Source of the DNA: JAIOSM01 sp023143455
Lineage (GTDB): Bacteria > Desulfobacterota > Desulfobacteria > Desulfobacterales > Desulfobacteraceae
Assembly: GCA_030632885.1 (NCBI GenBank)
Contig: DAOVTW010000001.1
Location: 124,001-188,000 of the forward strand
Direction of reading: 5' to 3'
Length of the DNA stretch: 64,000 nt
Shown here: in pieces, positions 1 through 8,770 of the stretch
How the letters are laid out: each line of letters opens with the position of its first letter
Numbering within the stretch: position 1 is the stretch's first letter
Program-made: the position numbers and the translations under genes
The notes under the pieces: model-generated
Told to the model about the DNA's origin: nothing
The model's input: only the letters and a program-made list of their open reading frames with translations
Databases searched by the model: none

Positions 1-938
1 CAAAATCCAAAGTAATTGAAATCGCATCAAACGATGGTTATCTATTACAGTATTTTATTGAAAAACAGATACCTTGCCTGGGAATCGAGCCAAGCTCTAA
101 TACCGCTGATACAGCCAGAAAAAAAGGTATCGAGACTATAGTAGAATTCTTTACTGAAGATTTTGCAGAAAATTATATTCAGGATGCAAAAAAGGCAGAT
201 TTGATAATCGGTAATAATGTATTGGCTCATGTTCCTGATATCAATGATTTTGTGACGGCTTTAAAGTTATTGCTTGATGATAATGGCAGTATTACTCTTG
301 AGTTTCCGCATTTAATGCGGTTGATTGAGCATTCTCAATTTGATACAATATACCATGAACATTTTTCATACCTTTCCTTGCATACTGTAAGGTCGATTTT
401 TAAAAAGTCTGGATTAAGGATTTATAATGTTGAGGAACTGATTACTCATGGAGGCAGCCTGCGTATATATGCCTGTCATGAGAAGAGCCATCAGAAAAAC
501 TTGGAATCAGTGAATCAATTGTTGGATAACGAGGCTCAACAAGGTCTGATAGATTTATCGGCTTATCAACACTTTCAAGCTAAAGCTAATCGTATAAAAA
601 ATGATTTTTTACTTTTCCTCCTTGAGAAAAAACGTTTGGGTAAAACAATTGTCGGTTATGGTGCAGCTGCTAAAGGGAATACTCTTCTTAATTATGCAGG
701 TGTTAAACCGGACCTATTAGAATATGTTTGTGATGCCGCTCCATCCAAACAAGGAAAATTCCTTCCCGGCAGCCATCTCCCAGTGGTTAATGAAAGAAAA
801 ATAAAAGAGTCTCAACCTGATTTTGTTGTTATTTTTCCGTGGAATATTAAAGACGAAATTATGAATCAGTTAGATTACATCAAAGAGTGGGAAGGTAGAT
901 TTGTAGTTTCTGTACCTGTGCTGGAGATATTTGATTGA
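1..938 (+). CDS. Sugar C-methyltransferase, SAM-dependent (5' end outside window)
   Basis: The reading frame is open from base 3, so the gene starts upstream of the window. The visible part begins at the SAM-binding motif I (VIEIASNDGYL, bases 12-44) and runs through a class I methyltransferase core. The C-terminal ~160 residues match the Methyltransf_14 domain, with the hallmark GYGAAAKGNTLLNY and a CDAAPSKQGK stretch. This domain order is that of NDP-hexose C-methyltransferases (TylC3/TcaB9 type), which add a branch methyl to 4-keto sugar nucleotides in the cytosol. The missing N terminus would normally carry a zinc-binding motif, as in the complete relative at 42365-43564. It precedes an SDR reductase, a usual partner for reducing the methylated 4-keto sugar. 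The exact substrate is not readable from the sequence. Confidence 0.9.
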   Translation, partial: KSKVIEIASNDGYLLQYFIEKQIPCLGIEPSSNTADTARKKGIETIVEFFTEDFAENYIQDAKKADLIIGNNVLAHVPDINDFVTALKLLLDDNGSITLEFPHLMRLIEHSQFDTIYHEHFSYLSLHTVRSIFKKSGLRIYNVEELITHGGSLRIYACHEKSHQKNLESVNQLLDNEAQQGLIDLSAYQHFQAKANRIKNDFLLFLLEKKRLGKTIVGYGAAAKGNTLLNYAGVKPDLLEYVCDAAPSKQGKFLPGSHLPVVNERKIKESQPDFVVIFPWNIKDEIMNQLDYIKEWEGRFVVSVPVLEIFD

Positions 939-981
939 AGCCATATCCCATAGAGAGAGCATTTATGAAATGTGAAATATA

Positions 982-1830
982 ATGAGAATACTTGTAACAG
1001 GCGCAACAGGCTTTATCGGCACTTATGTAATTAATGAACTGATAAAGAATTATCAATACAACATAATTGCAACTTCATCTGATATTAATAAAGCAAAATT
1101 GTTTGATTGGTTCCCTCATGTTCAATACTATGAATATAATATTGACGATCAAAATAAAAATTATTTTGAATATTTTCAACAACCTGATTTGATGATTCAT
1201 TTGGCTTGGCAAGGATTGCCAAATTATAAAGATCTATTTCATTTTGAGAACAATCTTTTTTCAAATTATTATTTTATTAAAAATATAATTGAGAGTGGTT
1301 TGAGATCTATAGTAGTGACTGGGACCTGTTTTGAATATGGTATGCAAAATGGGTGCTTAGGAGAAGATTTTGTAACAATACCCGCAAATCCTTACGCTAT
1401 TGCAAAAGATACTTTACGAAAATTTCTGGAACAATTAAAAACAAAGATAAATTTCAAGTTAAAATGGGTTCGTTTGTTTTATATGCATGGAGAAGGACAA
1501 AACTCCAATTCAATCTTAGCTCAACTTAATAAAGCTTTAAAAAATGGTGATTCGGTTTTTAATATGTCAAGTGGAGAGCAATTAAGAGATTATCTTCCGG
1601 TTGAAAATGTTGCTGAATATATAGTAAAAATAGCGTTACAGGATAGAATTAATGGAATTATTAATTGTTGCAGCGGTATCCCTGTTTCAATCCGTGAACT
1701 TGTGGAGAATCATTTAGAGAAAAAGCAAAAAAAGATACATCTTAATTTAGGATACTACCCTTATCCTGATTATGAACCAATGGAGTTTTGGGGAGACAAT
1801 AGAAAATTAAAAGCTATTTTAGAAAAATAG
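982..1830 (+). CDS. NAD(P)-dependent sugar-nucleotide epimerase/reductase (extended SDR)
   Basis: A 282-residue extended short-chain dehydrogenase. The N-terminal Rossmann nucleotide-binding motif GATGFIG lies at residues 7-13 and the catalytic pair is in YAIAK (YxxxK). The length suits 4-ketohexose reductases or 4-epimerases acting on NDP-sugars. Its place 43 bases after a sugar C-methyltransferase suggests that it reduces the 4-keto group of a C-methylated deoxysugar; this is inference from context. There is no clear ribosome binding site before the ATG at 982, so translation may depend on the upstream gene. It could also be an epimerase, since the fold does not separate these roles. Confidence 0.85.
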   Translation: MRILVTGATGFIGTYVINELIKNYQYNIIATSSDINKAKLFDWFPHVQYYEYNIDDQNKNYFEYFQQPDLMIHLAWQGLPNYKDLFHFENNLFSNYYFIKNIIESGLRSIVVTGTCFEYGMQNGCLGEDFVTIPANPYAIAKDTLRKFLEQLKTKINFKLKWVRLFYMHGEGQNSNSILAQLNKALKNGDSVFNMSSGEQLRDYLPVENVAEYIVKIALQDRINGIINCCSGIPVSIRELVENHLEKKQKKIHLNLGYYPYPDYEPMEFWGDNRKLKAILEK

Positions 1831-1954
1831 CATATGAATGCAAAATGTAATGTGATAAATGGAGCATTCTATAACAATTTTATGTAACATCAGGTCATGT
1901 TTTTATTTAAGATATTTTTATGGATTATAAGAATTAATAAAAAAAGGTGTTTTA

Positions 1955-2731
1955 ATGGAATATAAAGAAATATTACGCAAGAATTTGCATCCTAAATTAC
2001 TCAGTATCATAAAATTTATACGTACTTTTTTCCCTTCAAAAAAATATGTGTTAAAATATCCTGCAACATATGATGAAGATGGATTATATACTAATCATAA
2101 TTGTGATTTCATAAATGATCCGTTATTTAAAGAAGCATATAAATTAGGTTTTGATACTGGCTCATCAAAAGGATGGCATCTCCAATGGAGAGTTTATATA
2201 GCATGTTGGCTTGCTAATAGAGCGAAGGATATGGAGGGGGATTTTGTCGAGTGTGGTACTAACCGTGGCATGATTTCAAGGGCAGTTGTTCATTATACAA
2301 ACTTTGGGAAATTGTCTAAAACATTTTATTTATTAGATTCCTTTTGCGGACTTTCAGATAACCTCCAATCAGACACTGAATTACAACGTTTGAATATGGT
2401 ATCTTATGAGGAGTGTTTTGAGAGTGCTAAGGAAACATTCAAGGAATTTAATAATGTAGTTATTATTCGAGGTTTTATACCTGATACCCTACCACTGACT
2501 AAAACAAATAAAATTTGTTTTCTTCATATAGACCTCAATTGTGCTGCACCAGAAATAGCAACAGGAGAGTTCTTTTGGGAAAAACTAATAACTGGTGGAG
2601 CAGTTCTGCTGGATGACTATGCCTACCCAGGTTACCAAGAGCAGAAAGATGCTTGGGATATATTTGCAGAGAAAAAAGGAGTTCAGGTCTTGAGCTTGCC
2701 AACGGGGCAGGGTTTAATTCTTAAACCATAA
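1955..2731 (+). CDS. TylF/MycF-like class I SAM methyltransferase
   Basis: A 258-residue protein resembling the TylF (macrocin O-methyltransferase) family, which methylates sugar hydroxyls using SAM and a divalent metal. The SAM-binding region reads DFVECGTNRGMISRAV, where VECGTNRG replaces the usual VEtGvwrGg. Downstream are LLDSFCGL, then CFLHIDLNCA and GAVLLDDYAYPG, which carry the acidic metal-ligand positions of the family. The start at 1955 has an AAGGTG ribosome site about 6 bases upstream. A 124-base gap separates it from the preceding gene; I see no convincing promoter or terminator there. The likely role is O-methylation of a glycan residue. Confidence 0.8.
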   Translation: MEYKEILRKNLHPKLLSIIKFIRTFFPSKKYVLKYPATYDEDGLYTNHNCDFINDPLFKEAYKLGFDTGSSKGWHLQWRVYIACWLANRAKDMEGDFVECGTNRGMISRAVVHYTNFGKLSKTFYLLDSFCGLSDNLQSDTELQRLNMVSYEECFESAKETFKEFNNVVIIRGFIPDTLPLTKTNKICFLHIDLNCAAPEIATGEFFWEKLITGGAVLLDDYAYPGYQEQKDAWDIFAEKKGVQVLSLPTGQGLILKP

Positions 2732-2814
2732 AGTAAGTGTGTTGGATATTTCATTCGCGTGAAATTAATAAAAAGTTATTAAAGCATTAATGTTTTTATT
2801 TCTGGAGAAAATTA

Positions 2815-3549
2815 ATGGATTTGACTGAACAATTTAAGCAAGAACGATTTAAGCGTATTAATATGAATATTGAGAATGACAGGCTTGTTAATGCTGCAAA
2901 AGAATTTGTTTTTGAATCAACCTTACCTAAATATTCGTACAATTTTTCTTGGATGGGCCGTCCTATTATCCAATATCCTCAGGATATTATGGCCATGCAG
3001 GAGATTATTTGGAAGATTAAACCTGATTTAATAATTGAAACCGGTATTGCCCATGGTGGCAGTCTTATCTTTTCAGCATCCATGTTAGAACTCCTTGGTA
3101 ATAATGGTCAGGTTTTGGGTATTGATATCGATATCAGAGAGCATAATCGGAAAGAGATCGAACAACACCCAATGTTTAAACACATAACAATGATTCAAGG
3201 GTCATCCATTGATGAAAATATAGTAAAAAAGGTTTATGAGTATACTAAAGGAAGAAAACAAGTTCTTGTTCTTTTAGATTCGATGCATAGCCATGATCAT
3301 GTTTTAAAAGAACTTAAGTTATATTCTCCATTTGTTACAAAAGGGAGCTATCTTGTGGTTTTTGATACAATTATTGAAGATTTGCCTAACAATTGTTTCC
3401 CAGGCCGACCATGGAGTATAGGCGATAACCCAAAGACAGCAGTCTATGAATTTTTAAAAAAAAATAAACATTTTGAAATTGATAAAACTATACAAAACAA
3501 TCTGTTAATAACTGTTGCACCAGATGGTTATCTTAGAAGAGTAAGTTAG
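2815..3549 (+). CDS. CmcI-like (cephalosporin hydroxylase family) methyltransferase-fold protein
   Basis: A 244-residue member of the family named for CmcI (cephalosporin hydroxylase), which has a Rossmann methyltransferase fold. Visible hallmarks are WMGRPIIQYPQDIM near residues 45-58, the SAM-site region LIIETGIAHGGSLIFSA, the acidic VLGIDIDIR and the VLLDSMHSHDHV segment. Polysaccharide-locus members are usually taken as sugar O-methyltransferases. The ATG at 2815 follows a GGAGA site. It sits directly after another O-methyltransferase-type gene, so the two may modify neighbouring positions of one residue. The precise activity is not established by sequence. Confidence 0.82.
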   Translation: MDLTEQFKQERFKRINMNIENDRLVNAAKEFVFESTLPKYSYNFSWMGRPIIQYPQDIMAMQEIIWKIKPDLIIETGIAHGGSLIFSASMLELLGNNGQVLGIDIDIREHNRKEIEQHPMFKHITMIQGSSIDENIVKKVYEYTKGRKQVLVLLDSMHSHDHVLKELKLYSPFVTKGSYLVVFDTIIEDLPNNCFPGRPWSIGDNPKTAVYEFLKKNKHFEIDKTIQNNLLITVAPDGYLRRVS

Positions 3550-3574
3550 AAGGAATAACTGAAAATTGGACAAT

Positions 3575-4270
3575 ATGAAAAAAGGAATTCTAATCCAAGC
3601 GAGGCTCTCATCAAAAAGATTTCCCAATAAAATGTTGAACCAACTAGGTGGTGTGCCTTTAATCCAATACGTTTTCAATCGATGCAAAATATCCTCTCAA
3701 GCAGATATGGTCGGAGTAATCACATCGATTGAGCAAAGCGATGACCTGCTTTATGATTATTGCAAAAGTCAGAACATGCCTGTTTTTAGAGGTAGCCTAA
3801 ATAATGTTCTTGATAGATATATTCAAGCAGCAAATCATTTTGGCTGTAATATCCTTTGTAGGGTTTGTGGTGATTCCCCATTTGTTGACACCGTCTATAT
3901 TGATAAATTATTTATGGCAGTTCAAAAGGGAGATGAATATTTATCCGTTAAGGGAGGGCTTAACGGTTTTTTTTCAGAAATAGTAACTCTGAAAGCATTA
4001 AGAAAAATGCAAAGCAATACTAATGCAGCAGATGATCTTGAGCATGTGACAAAATATATTAGAAAGAATCTTAAGATGTTTAATTATAGAATTTTTCAGA
4101 TGAATACTATTGAAAAAAAATTACAAAATTTTTCTTTAACTGTTGATTATGAAAATGATTTAGAGATAGCAAATTCAATTATCACTAAAGGATTACACGG
4201 ATATGATTTTTTAACGGAAGAACTAATTGAGATTCTAAATATAAATTATAATGAGCTAATTGAGTTATAG
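3575..4270 (+). CDS. SpsF-like cytidylyltransferase family protein (copy 1)
   Basis: A nucleotidyltransferase-fold protein of the SpsF/CMP-KDO-synthetase-like group. The N terminus carries the signature ILIQARLSSKRFPNKML, the nucleotide-binding loop, and CGDSPFVD is the acidic metal-binding segment. Such proteins accompany NeuB-like synthases in spore-coat and O-antigen loci and are assumed to activate an acidic sugar as its CMP derivative. An in-frame TTG at 3566 lies 11 bases after AGAAGGA, but the ATG at 3575 gives the usual family N terminus, so I prefer it. The stop is 2 bases from the asparagine-synthase start. A paralogue lies at 13543-14268. Confidence 0.83.
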   Translation: MKKGILIQARLSSKRFPNKMLNQLGGVPLIQYVFNRCKISSQADMVGVITSIEQSDDLLYDYCKSQNMPVFRGSLNNVLDRYIQAANHFGCNILCRVCGDSPFVDTVYIDKLFMAVQKGDEYLSVKGGLNGFFSEIVTLKALRKMQSNTNAADDLEHVTKYIRKNLKMFNYRIFQMNTIEKKLQNFSLTVDYENDLEIANSIITKGLHGYDFLTEELIEILNINYNELIEL

Positions 4271-4271
4271 T

Positions 4272-6116
4272 ATGTGTGGAATTGCAGGATATATAACAAA
4301 AACAAAAATAGACATTTCTGTGTTAAAAAGCATGGTAAATGCTTTATATCATCGTGGCCCAGATGCTGAAGGGTTTTATTATAGCGAATCATATAATGCA
4401 GGGATGAGACGTTTAAGTATTAATGATTTAGAGTATGGGAATCAACCTTTATATAATGAAGATAGGTCTGTTGTTCTTTTTTATAATGGAGAGATTTATA
4501 ATTCTCCAGAGTTGAGAAAACAACTTGAAATTAAAGGCCATCAATTTAAAACACTTTCTGATGGTGAGGTTATCTGCCATCTTTATGAAGAATATGGTGA
4601 AAAGGTTTTTGAGAAATTAGATGCTATGTTTGCGATTGCTTTGTGGGATGTCAAAAAAAAAAGATTATTATTAGGGCGTGATATTCCTGGAGAAAAACCG
4701 CTTTATTATACAGAATTAAAAGGAGGAGGCCTCGCTTTTGCTTCAGAAATAAAAAGTTTAATTAAGTTCCCATTAATAGAACTTGATTTAAATTATCAGG
4801 CTTTGTGGGATTTTTTAACTTTTTTGTGGATCCCTGAACCTGAAACGGTGTATTCATCGATAAAATCATTACCTAAGTCTCACTATTTGATTTTTGATAA
4901 AAAAGGGTTTTGTTTAAAAAAGTATAACAATATCTTTACAAAAGATTATGACGGTATGGATGAAGGTGAAATTGTAAAAGAAGTAAGAGAGGTTGTCAGT
5001 TTATCCATTGAAAGTAGATTGTTGTCAGATGTTCCCATAGCATCATTTTTAAGCAGTGGGCTTGATAGCTCAATTGTGTCAATGCATGCAGCAAAGCATG
5101 TAGATAAGCTAACAACTTTTACAATAGGTTTTGAAAATGTGTTCGATCCTTATCACGGGAGTGCCGATGAATCTAAACAGGCTGCTGCATTTGCAAAACA
5201 AATAGGCAGTGATCATCATGTTGTACGTGTTACAGCAAATGATTTTAAAAAAGATTTAAGGACATTTTGTTTCCATGGCGATCAACCCTTTTCAGTGTCC
5301 TCTGGTTTAGGGATCATGTCAGTTGCAAGGGCTGCTCGTAAAAAGGGCATAAAGATTTTACTTTCTGGCGATGGGGCGGATGAATGTTTTGGGGGTTATT
5401 CTTGGTATGAGTATCTTAATACACCATGTGCTAATAATCAGAACAAAGATGAATTGTCATGGCAGTATACAAGTATGGATAAAGAAATTCTGGCATCACG
5501 ATTAACAAGCTATGGTGCACACAAGCGAGCCTGGGCATGGCATTACTATGCATCTGAGCAGGACAAACAATTTTTATTTAATAAAGAGAAGTTTGAAAAT
5601 GTTCAAACATCAACTCGTTTTTTTGAAAATTTTAAACAAGATCAAAATTGGCAAGCTGAAGATTTTATTAGACAGGATAGAGAGTTTTATTTCCCTTTTG
5701 AGATGTTGCGTAAGGTAGATCGAATGACAATGGCATTTTCAGTGGAAGGCAGAGTACCTTTTGCTGCACCATCAGTACTTGCGTTGGCAGATAAAATTCC
5801 ATATTCAATGATGGTTAAAGGTAAGACATTGAAATGGGTACTGCGTCAGGCTTTTAAAAAAGATCTTCCGGATACTGTATTCAATCAGCCAAAGCATGGT
5901 TTTAATGTGCCTATAGACCATTGGTTGAAAAATGAGTGGAAAGATCTTATGGAAGATACTTTTTCAAACAGCTCAAAAGTCACAGCAATGGGTATGCTTA
6001 CAAAAAAAGCAAAAGAGAATGCATTTGTATTGTTAAATGATAATAACCGCATTTGTGGTCATACGATCTTTTCAATGATTATGTTGAATATGTGGTTAGA
6101 GGAGAACAATGATTGA
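4272..6116 (+). CDS. asnB: AsnB-type glutamine-dependent amidotransferase (asparagine synthase-like)
   Basis: A 614-residue, full-length class II glutamine amidotransferase/asparagine-synthase protein. The start is fixed by chemistry: ATG at 4272 gives Met-Cys-Gly-Ile, and Cys2 must become the N-terminal nucleophile, so the in-frame TTG at 4260 is rejected. The N-terminal domain (about 1-190) has HRGPDAEG and YNGEIYN. The C-terminal synthetase domain has the ATP-binding SSGLDSS loop (about 261-267) and LSGDGADECFGGY. In polysaccharide loci such enzymes (for example WbpS in Pseudomonas) probably amidate uronic-type sugars rather than aspartate; that role is inferred from context. The stop overlaps the next ATG by 8 bases. 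Confidence 0.92.
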   Translation: MCGIAGYITKTKIDISVLKSMVNALYHRGPDAEGFYYSESYNAGMRRLSINDLEYGNQPLYNEDRSVVLFYNGEIYNSPELRKQLEIKGHQFKTLSDGEVICHLYEEYGEKVFEKLDAMFAIALWDVKKKRLLLGRDIPGEKPLYYTELKGGGLAFASEIKSLIKFPLIELDLNYQALWDFLTFLWIPEPETVYSSIKSLPKSHYLIFDKKGFCLKKYNNIFTKDYDGMDEGEIVKEVREVVSLSIESRLLSDVPIASFLSSGLDSSIVSMHAAKHVDKLTTFTIGFENVFDPYHGSADESKQAAAFAKQIGSDHHVVRVTANDFKKDLRTFCFHGDQPFSVSSGLGIMSVARAARKKGIKILLSGDGADECFGGYSWYEYLNTPCANNQNKDELSWQYTSMDKEILASRLTSYGAHKRAWAWHYYASEQDKQFLFNKEKFENVQTSTRFFENFKQDQNWQAEDFIRQDREFYFPFEMLRKVDRMTMAFSVEGRVPFAAPSVLALADKIPYSMMVKGKTLKWVLRQAFKKDLPDTVFNQPKHGFNVPIDHWLKNEWKDLMEDTFSNSSKVTAMGMLTKKAKENAFVLLNDNNRICGHTIFSMIMLNMWLEENND

Positions 6117-6807
6117 AATAATAGCTGAGATAGGACAAAATCATAATGGTGATATTTCTTTAGCCAAAGAGATGATAGCCGTTGCTAAGGACAATGGAGC
6201 TGATGCGGTGAAATTCCAAGTTTATGATGTGAATCATATATTCACCCAAGAGGATAATCCCTGGTATGAATATAATTGCATCACAGAGTTGTCTAAAAAA
6301 GATGTTGTAGCGCTATCAGAAGAATGTAAAAAACAGAGTATTGAGTTTATTGCATCTGCATTTGATCCTGAACGAGTATATTGGTTAGAAGAGATAAATG
6401 TTAAGCGTCATAAAATAGCCTCAAGGTCTATAAATGACAATAAGTTAATAGATGCAATGCTCAAGACAAATAAGCCTATTATTGTATCGCTTGGTATGTG
6501 GGAAGGTTTTAAATTCCCAGAAATACAAACCAAAGAGTCAATTTTTTATTTGTATTGTGTCTCAAAGTATCCAACTGAAATGAGTGATTTGAAATTAGAT
6601 AAAATTGATTTCAAGAAATACTCAGGGTTCAGTGATCATACCATAGGTATTACAGCTGCAAAAATTGCTATTTCAAAAGGAGCAAAAATAATAGAAAAGC
6701 ATTTTACATTAGATAAAAATATGTATGGTCCAGACCATAAAGGCAGCATGACTCCAAAAGAACTAAAAGAGTTAAATATTTTTAGAAAACAAGCAGAGAT
6801 ATTATGA
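6109..6807 (+). CDS. Short NeuB-like synthase (TIM barrel only, no SAF domain)
   Basis: A 232-residue member of the N-acetylneuraminate synthase (NeuB/SpsE) family, which condenses phosphoenolpyruvate with an amino sugar to make nonulosonic acids. The barrel is recognisable by AEIGQNHNGDISLAKEM, ADAVKFQVYD, SGFSDHTIG and EKHFTLDKNMYGPDHKGSM. Family members are usually about 340-350 residues with a C-terminal SAF (antifreeze-like) domain that reaches into the partner subunit's active site. Here the protein ends just after the barrel and the middle is also compact. It begins inside the asnB stop and its own TGA overlaps the next ATG, so a truncation by sequencing error is not obvious. It may be a distinct synthase subtype or depend on another subunit. 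Confidence 0.85.
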   Translation: MIEIIAEIGQNHNGDISLAKEMIAVAKDNGADAVKFQVYDVNHIFTQEDNPWYEYNCITELSKKDVVALSEECKKQSIEFIASAFDPERVYWLEEINVKRHKIASRSINDNKLIDAMLKTNKPIIVSLGMWEGFKFPEIQTKESIFYLYCVSKYPTEMSDLKLDKIDFKKYSGFSDHTIGITAAKIAISKGAKIIEKHFTLDKNMYGPDHKGSMTPKELKELNIFRKQAEIL

Positions 6808-8177
6808 ATACACCAAAAATTACAGTATATGTCGTTTCACATAACCATGAAAAATTTTTATCTGATGCCATTGAAAGTGTTCTTCGCCAGTCTGTTGAAG
6901 GCTGGGAACTTTTTATCATTGATGATGGATCAGAAGATAAGAGTAGAGAAATAATCAATTTATATAAAGGAGATGATAGAGTACAGATATTTTCAACAGA
7001 AGGTATAGGTCTTCCGGCTGTCTGTAACTTGGCTTTGGATAGAGCCAATGGAGAATATATTGTCCGTCTTGATGGTGATGATCTTTTTGATGAGAATATT
7101 TTGTTGGTTTTGAGCAATTACTTAGATAACAATGTTGAAACAGCATTAGTTTTTCCTGATTATTTTTTAATAGATGAATTTAACGAAATATTTGCCCATG
7201 AGAGGCGCAATAAAATATTTGATTCAAACTATGTTATTGATATACCACCGAATGGAGCATGCACTATGATACGCACAAAGGTGCTCAAAGAAGCAGGAGG
7301 GTATCGTGAAGACCTTGGTGCTCAAGATGGGTTTGATATGTGGAGCAAGATCTCCAAAAAACATGCAACTGGTAACGTTAATCTTCCTCTTTTTTATTAT
7401 CGGAGGCATAGCGACAATCTTACTAATAAAATACATTTTATTCTAAATGCAAAACGTAGAATAAAAAAAGACAGTATTTTAAAAGTTTTGGATAAAAATA
7501 GACCGTTTACAGCTGTTATACCATGCCGTAAGAATTATGATTTCTGTGAAGATGTGTGGAAACAAAAAATAGGGGGAAAATCCATCTTAGAATTTGGTAT
7601 TGATGAATGTATAGCATCTGATGTTTTTGACAGGATAGTAGTTGCATGTGACAATCCTGATGTTGATTCGATTCTTTCAAAATACAACGATAAAAGATTA
7701 AGCCTTCATATAAGAAATTCAAAAGATACAATTAGGTCGAGGAAAATAGTTCCAGCTTTAAATAAAATAGTTCGAGAACAGGATCCTGATTATAATGGTA
7801 TAACAGTTATAAGATATATACAATCTCCGTTTGTTTCAAAAGAAAGTCTTGAAGAAGCACTTTTCACTCTAATTATGAATGATGCAGATTCTTCCACAGG
7901 AGTTGAACAGATAAATCATGCAATGTACAAGAAACATCCTCATGGTTTGATTAGGTTAAATGATGACAATGATTTCAAAACTGATTTTGACAGCATGTAT
8001 AAAGAAGCTAATGTAGCCTTGGCAGTGAAAAATTCAAACTTTAAAAATGGATCCTTAACAGGAACAAGAATTGCACATTTTGAGATAGATAAAAAAGAAT
8101 CATTTGTAATTTTTTCAGATGAAGACTTAGAAGTAGCAAGGATATTATTTCAGTTGCGTGAAGGTAAAAATGTTTAA
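6804..8177 (+). CDS. Bifunctional fusion: GT2 glycosyltransferase + NeuA-like cytidylyltransferase domain
   Basis: A 457-residue two-domain protein. Residues about 5-215 are a GT-A family 2 glycosyltransferase: VYVVSHNHEKFL, IIDDGSEDKS (39-47) and the metal-binding LDGDD (89-93). Residues about 234-457 resemble CMP-N-acylneuraminate synthetase: FTAVIPCRKN at the position of the nucleotide loop, IGGKSILE, DRIVVACDNPDVDSI and IQSPFVSKESLEEAL. The normal NeuA loop (RxGSKgxPxKN) is altered, with extra residues before IGGKS. Coupling CMP-sugar formation to transfer in one chain next to a NeuB-like gene makes sense, but the altered loop means synthetase activity is uncertain. The start overlaps the neuB-like stop in ATGA. 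Confidence 0.85.
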   Translation: MNTPKITVYVVSHNHEKFLSDAIESVLRQSVEGWELFIIDDGSEDKSREIINLYKGDDRVQIFSTEGIGLPAVCNLALDRANGEYIVRLDGDDLFDENILLVLSNYLDNNVETALVFPDYFLIDEFNEIFAHERRNKIFDSNYVIDIPPNGACTMIRTKVLKEAGGYREDLGAQDGFDMWSKISKKHATGNVNLPLFYYRRHSDNLTNKIHFILNAKRRIKKDSILKVLDKNRPFTAVIPCRKNYDFCEDVWKQKIGGKSILEFGIDECIASDVFDRIVVACDNPDVDSILSKYNDKRLSLHIRNSKDTIRSRKIVPALNKIVREQDPDYNGITVIRYIQSPFVSKESLEEALFTLIMNDADSSTGVEQINHAMYKKHPHGLIRLNDDNDFKTDFDSMYKEANVALAVKNSNFKNGSLTGTRIAHFEIDKKESFVIFSDEDLEVARILFQLREGKNV

Positions 8178-8769
8178 ATTAATAAAATCAATTTTCAATG
8201 TATTTATTTTGCGTGTGCAGGGTGCCAAGATTGGAAAAAAAGTAAGAATACTAGGAAAAGTAAATGTTCTTTGCAGGGATGGAGCTTCTTTAAAAAATTT
8301 GATTATTGAAGATAATGTGGAAGTCGAGGGTGTTTTGTATTTGCGGGTACGTAAGTCAGGTAGAATAATCATTGAAAAAAATGTAAAGATCGCGACGGAG
8401 GTATGGCTTGTAACTGCAAACGAATCTGAGTTGAGGATAAGAAAGAATGCCATTATTGGGAGCTATTGTATTTTAAATGGTGGTCATGGGATTGATATTG
8501 GAGAAGACTCATGGCTTGCCGGTTTTGTCTATTTGAACAGTTCGGATCATAAAATAGAGCTGGGTGAAGTAATTAGAAAGCAGGGATATATTGGTGCTAA
8601 AATTATTATTGGTGCAAATAATTGGATAGGTGGACATGCTTTTTTTAATAAAGGTGTTATAACTGGTGAAGGCGTTGTTGTGGGTGCTGGGGCAGTTGTT
8701 ACAAAAAGTTTTAATACAAATTCTGTTATTGTGGGTAATCCAGCAGAACTTTTGAGATATAGAACGTAA
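8170..8769 (+). CDS. Hexapeptide-repeat (left-handed beta-helix) acyltransferase
   Basis: A protein of about 199 residues made largely of hexapeptide repeats (for example IIIEKNVKIATEVWLV, ELRIRKNAIIGSY, IIIGANNWIGG and VVVGAGAVVTKSF), ending in the family tail VIVGNPAELLR. Such proteins transfer acetyl or other acyl groups to sugar amino or hydroxyl groups. The ATG at 8170, 5 bases after GAAGG, overlaps the end of the previous gene by 8 bases; an in-frame GTG at 8158 is less likely. Its position between the NeuB/NeuA-like genes and the HisH/HisF/amidotransferase trio suggests acylation of the same residue. The acyl donor and target are not readable. Confidence 0.88.
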   Translation: MFKLIKSIFNVFILRVQGAKIGKKVRILGKVNVLCRDGASLKNLIIEDNVEVEGVLYLRVRKSGRIIIEKNVKIATEVWLVTANESELRIRKNAIIGSYCILNGGHGIDIGEDSWLAGFVYLNSSDHKIELGEVIRKQGYIGAKIIIGANNWIGGHAFFNKGVITGEGVVVGAGAVVTKSFNTNSVIVGNPAELLRYRT

Positions 8770-8770
8770 G

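Noticed and set aside
2748..2765. ATTTCA / TGAAAT inverted repeat between two methyltransferase genes
   Set aside because: Only 6 AT-rich pairs, no T-run after it; too weak for a terminator or operator.
4260..4271. TTG start for the asparagine-synthase-like gene
   Set aside because: It would place four residues before the Cys that must be the N-terminal nucleophile.
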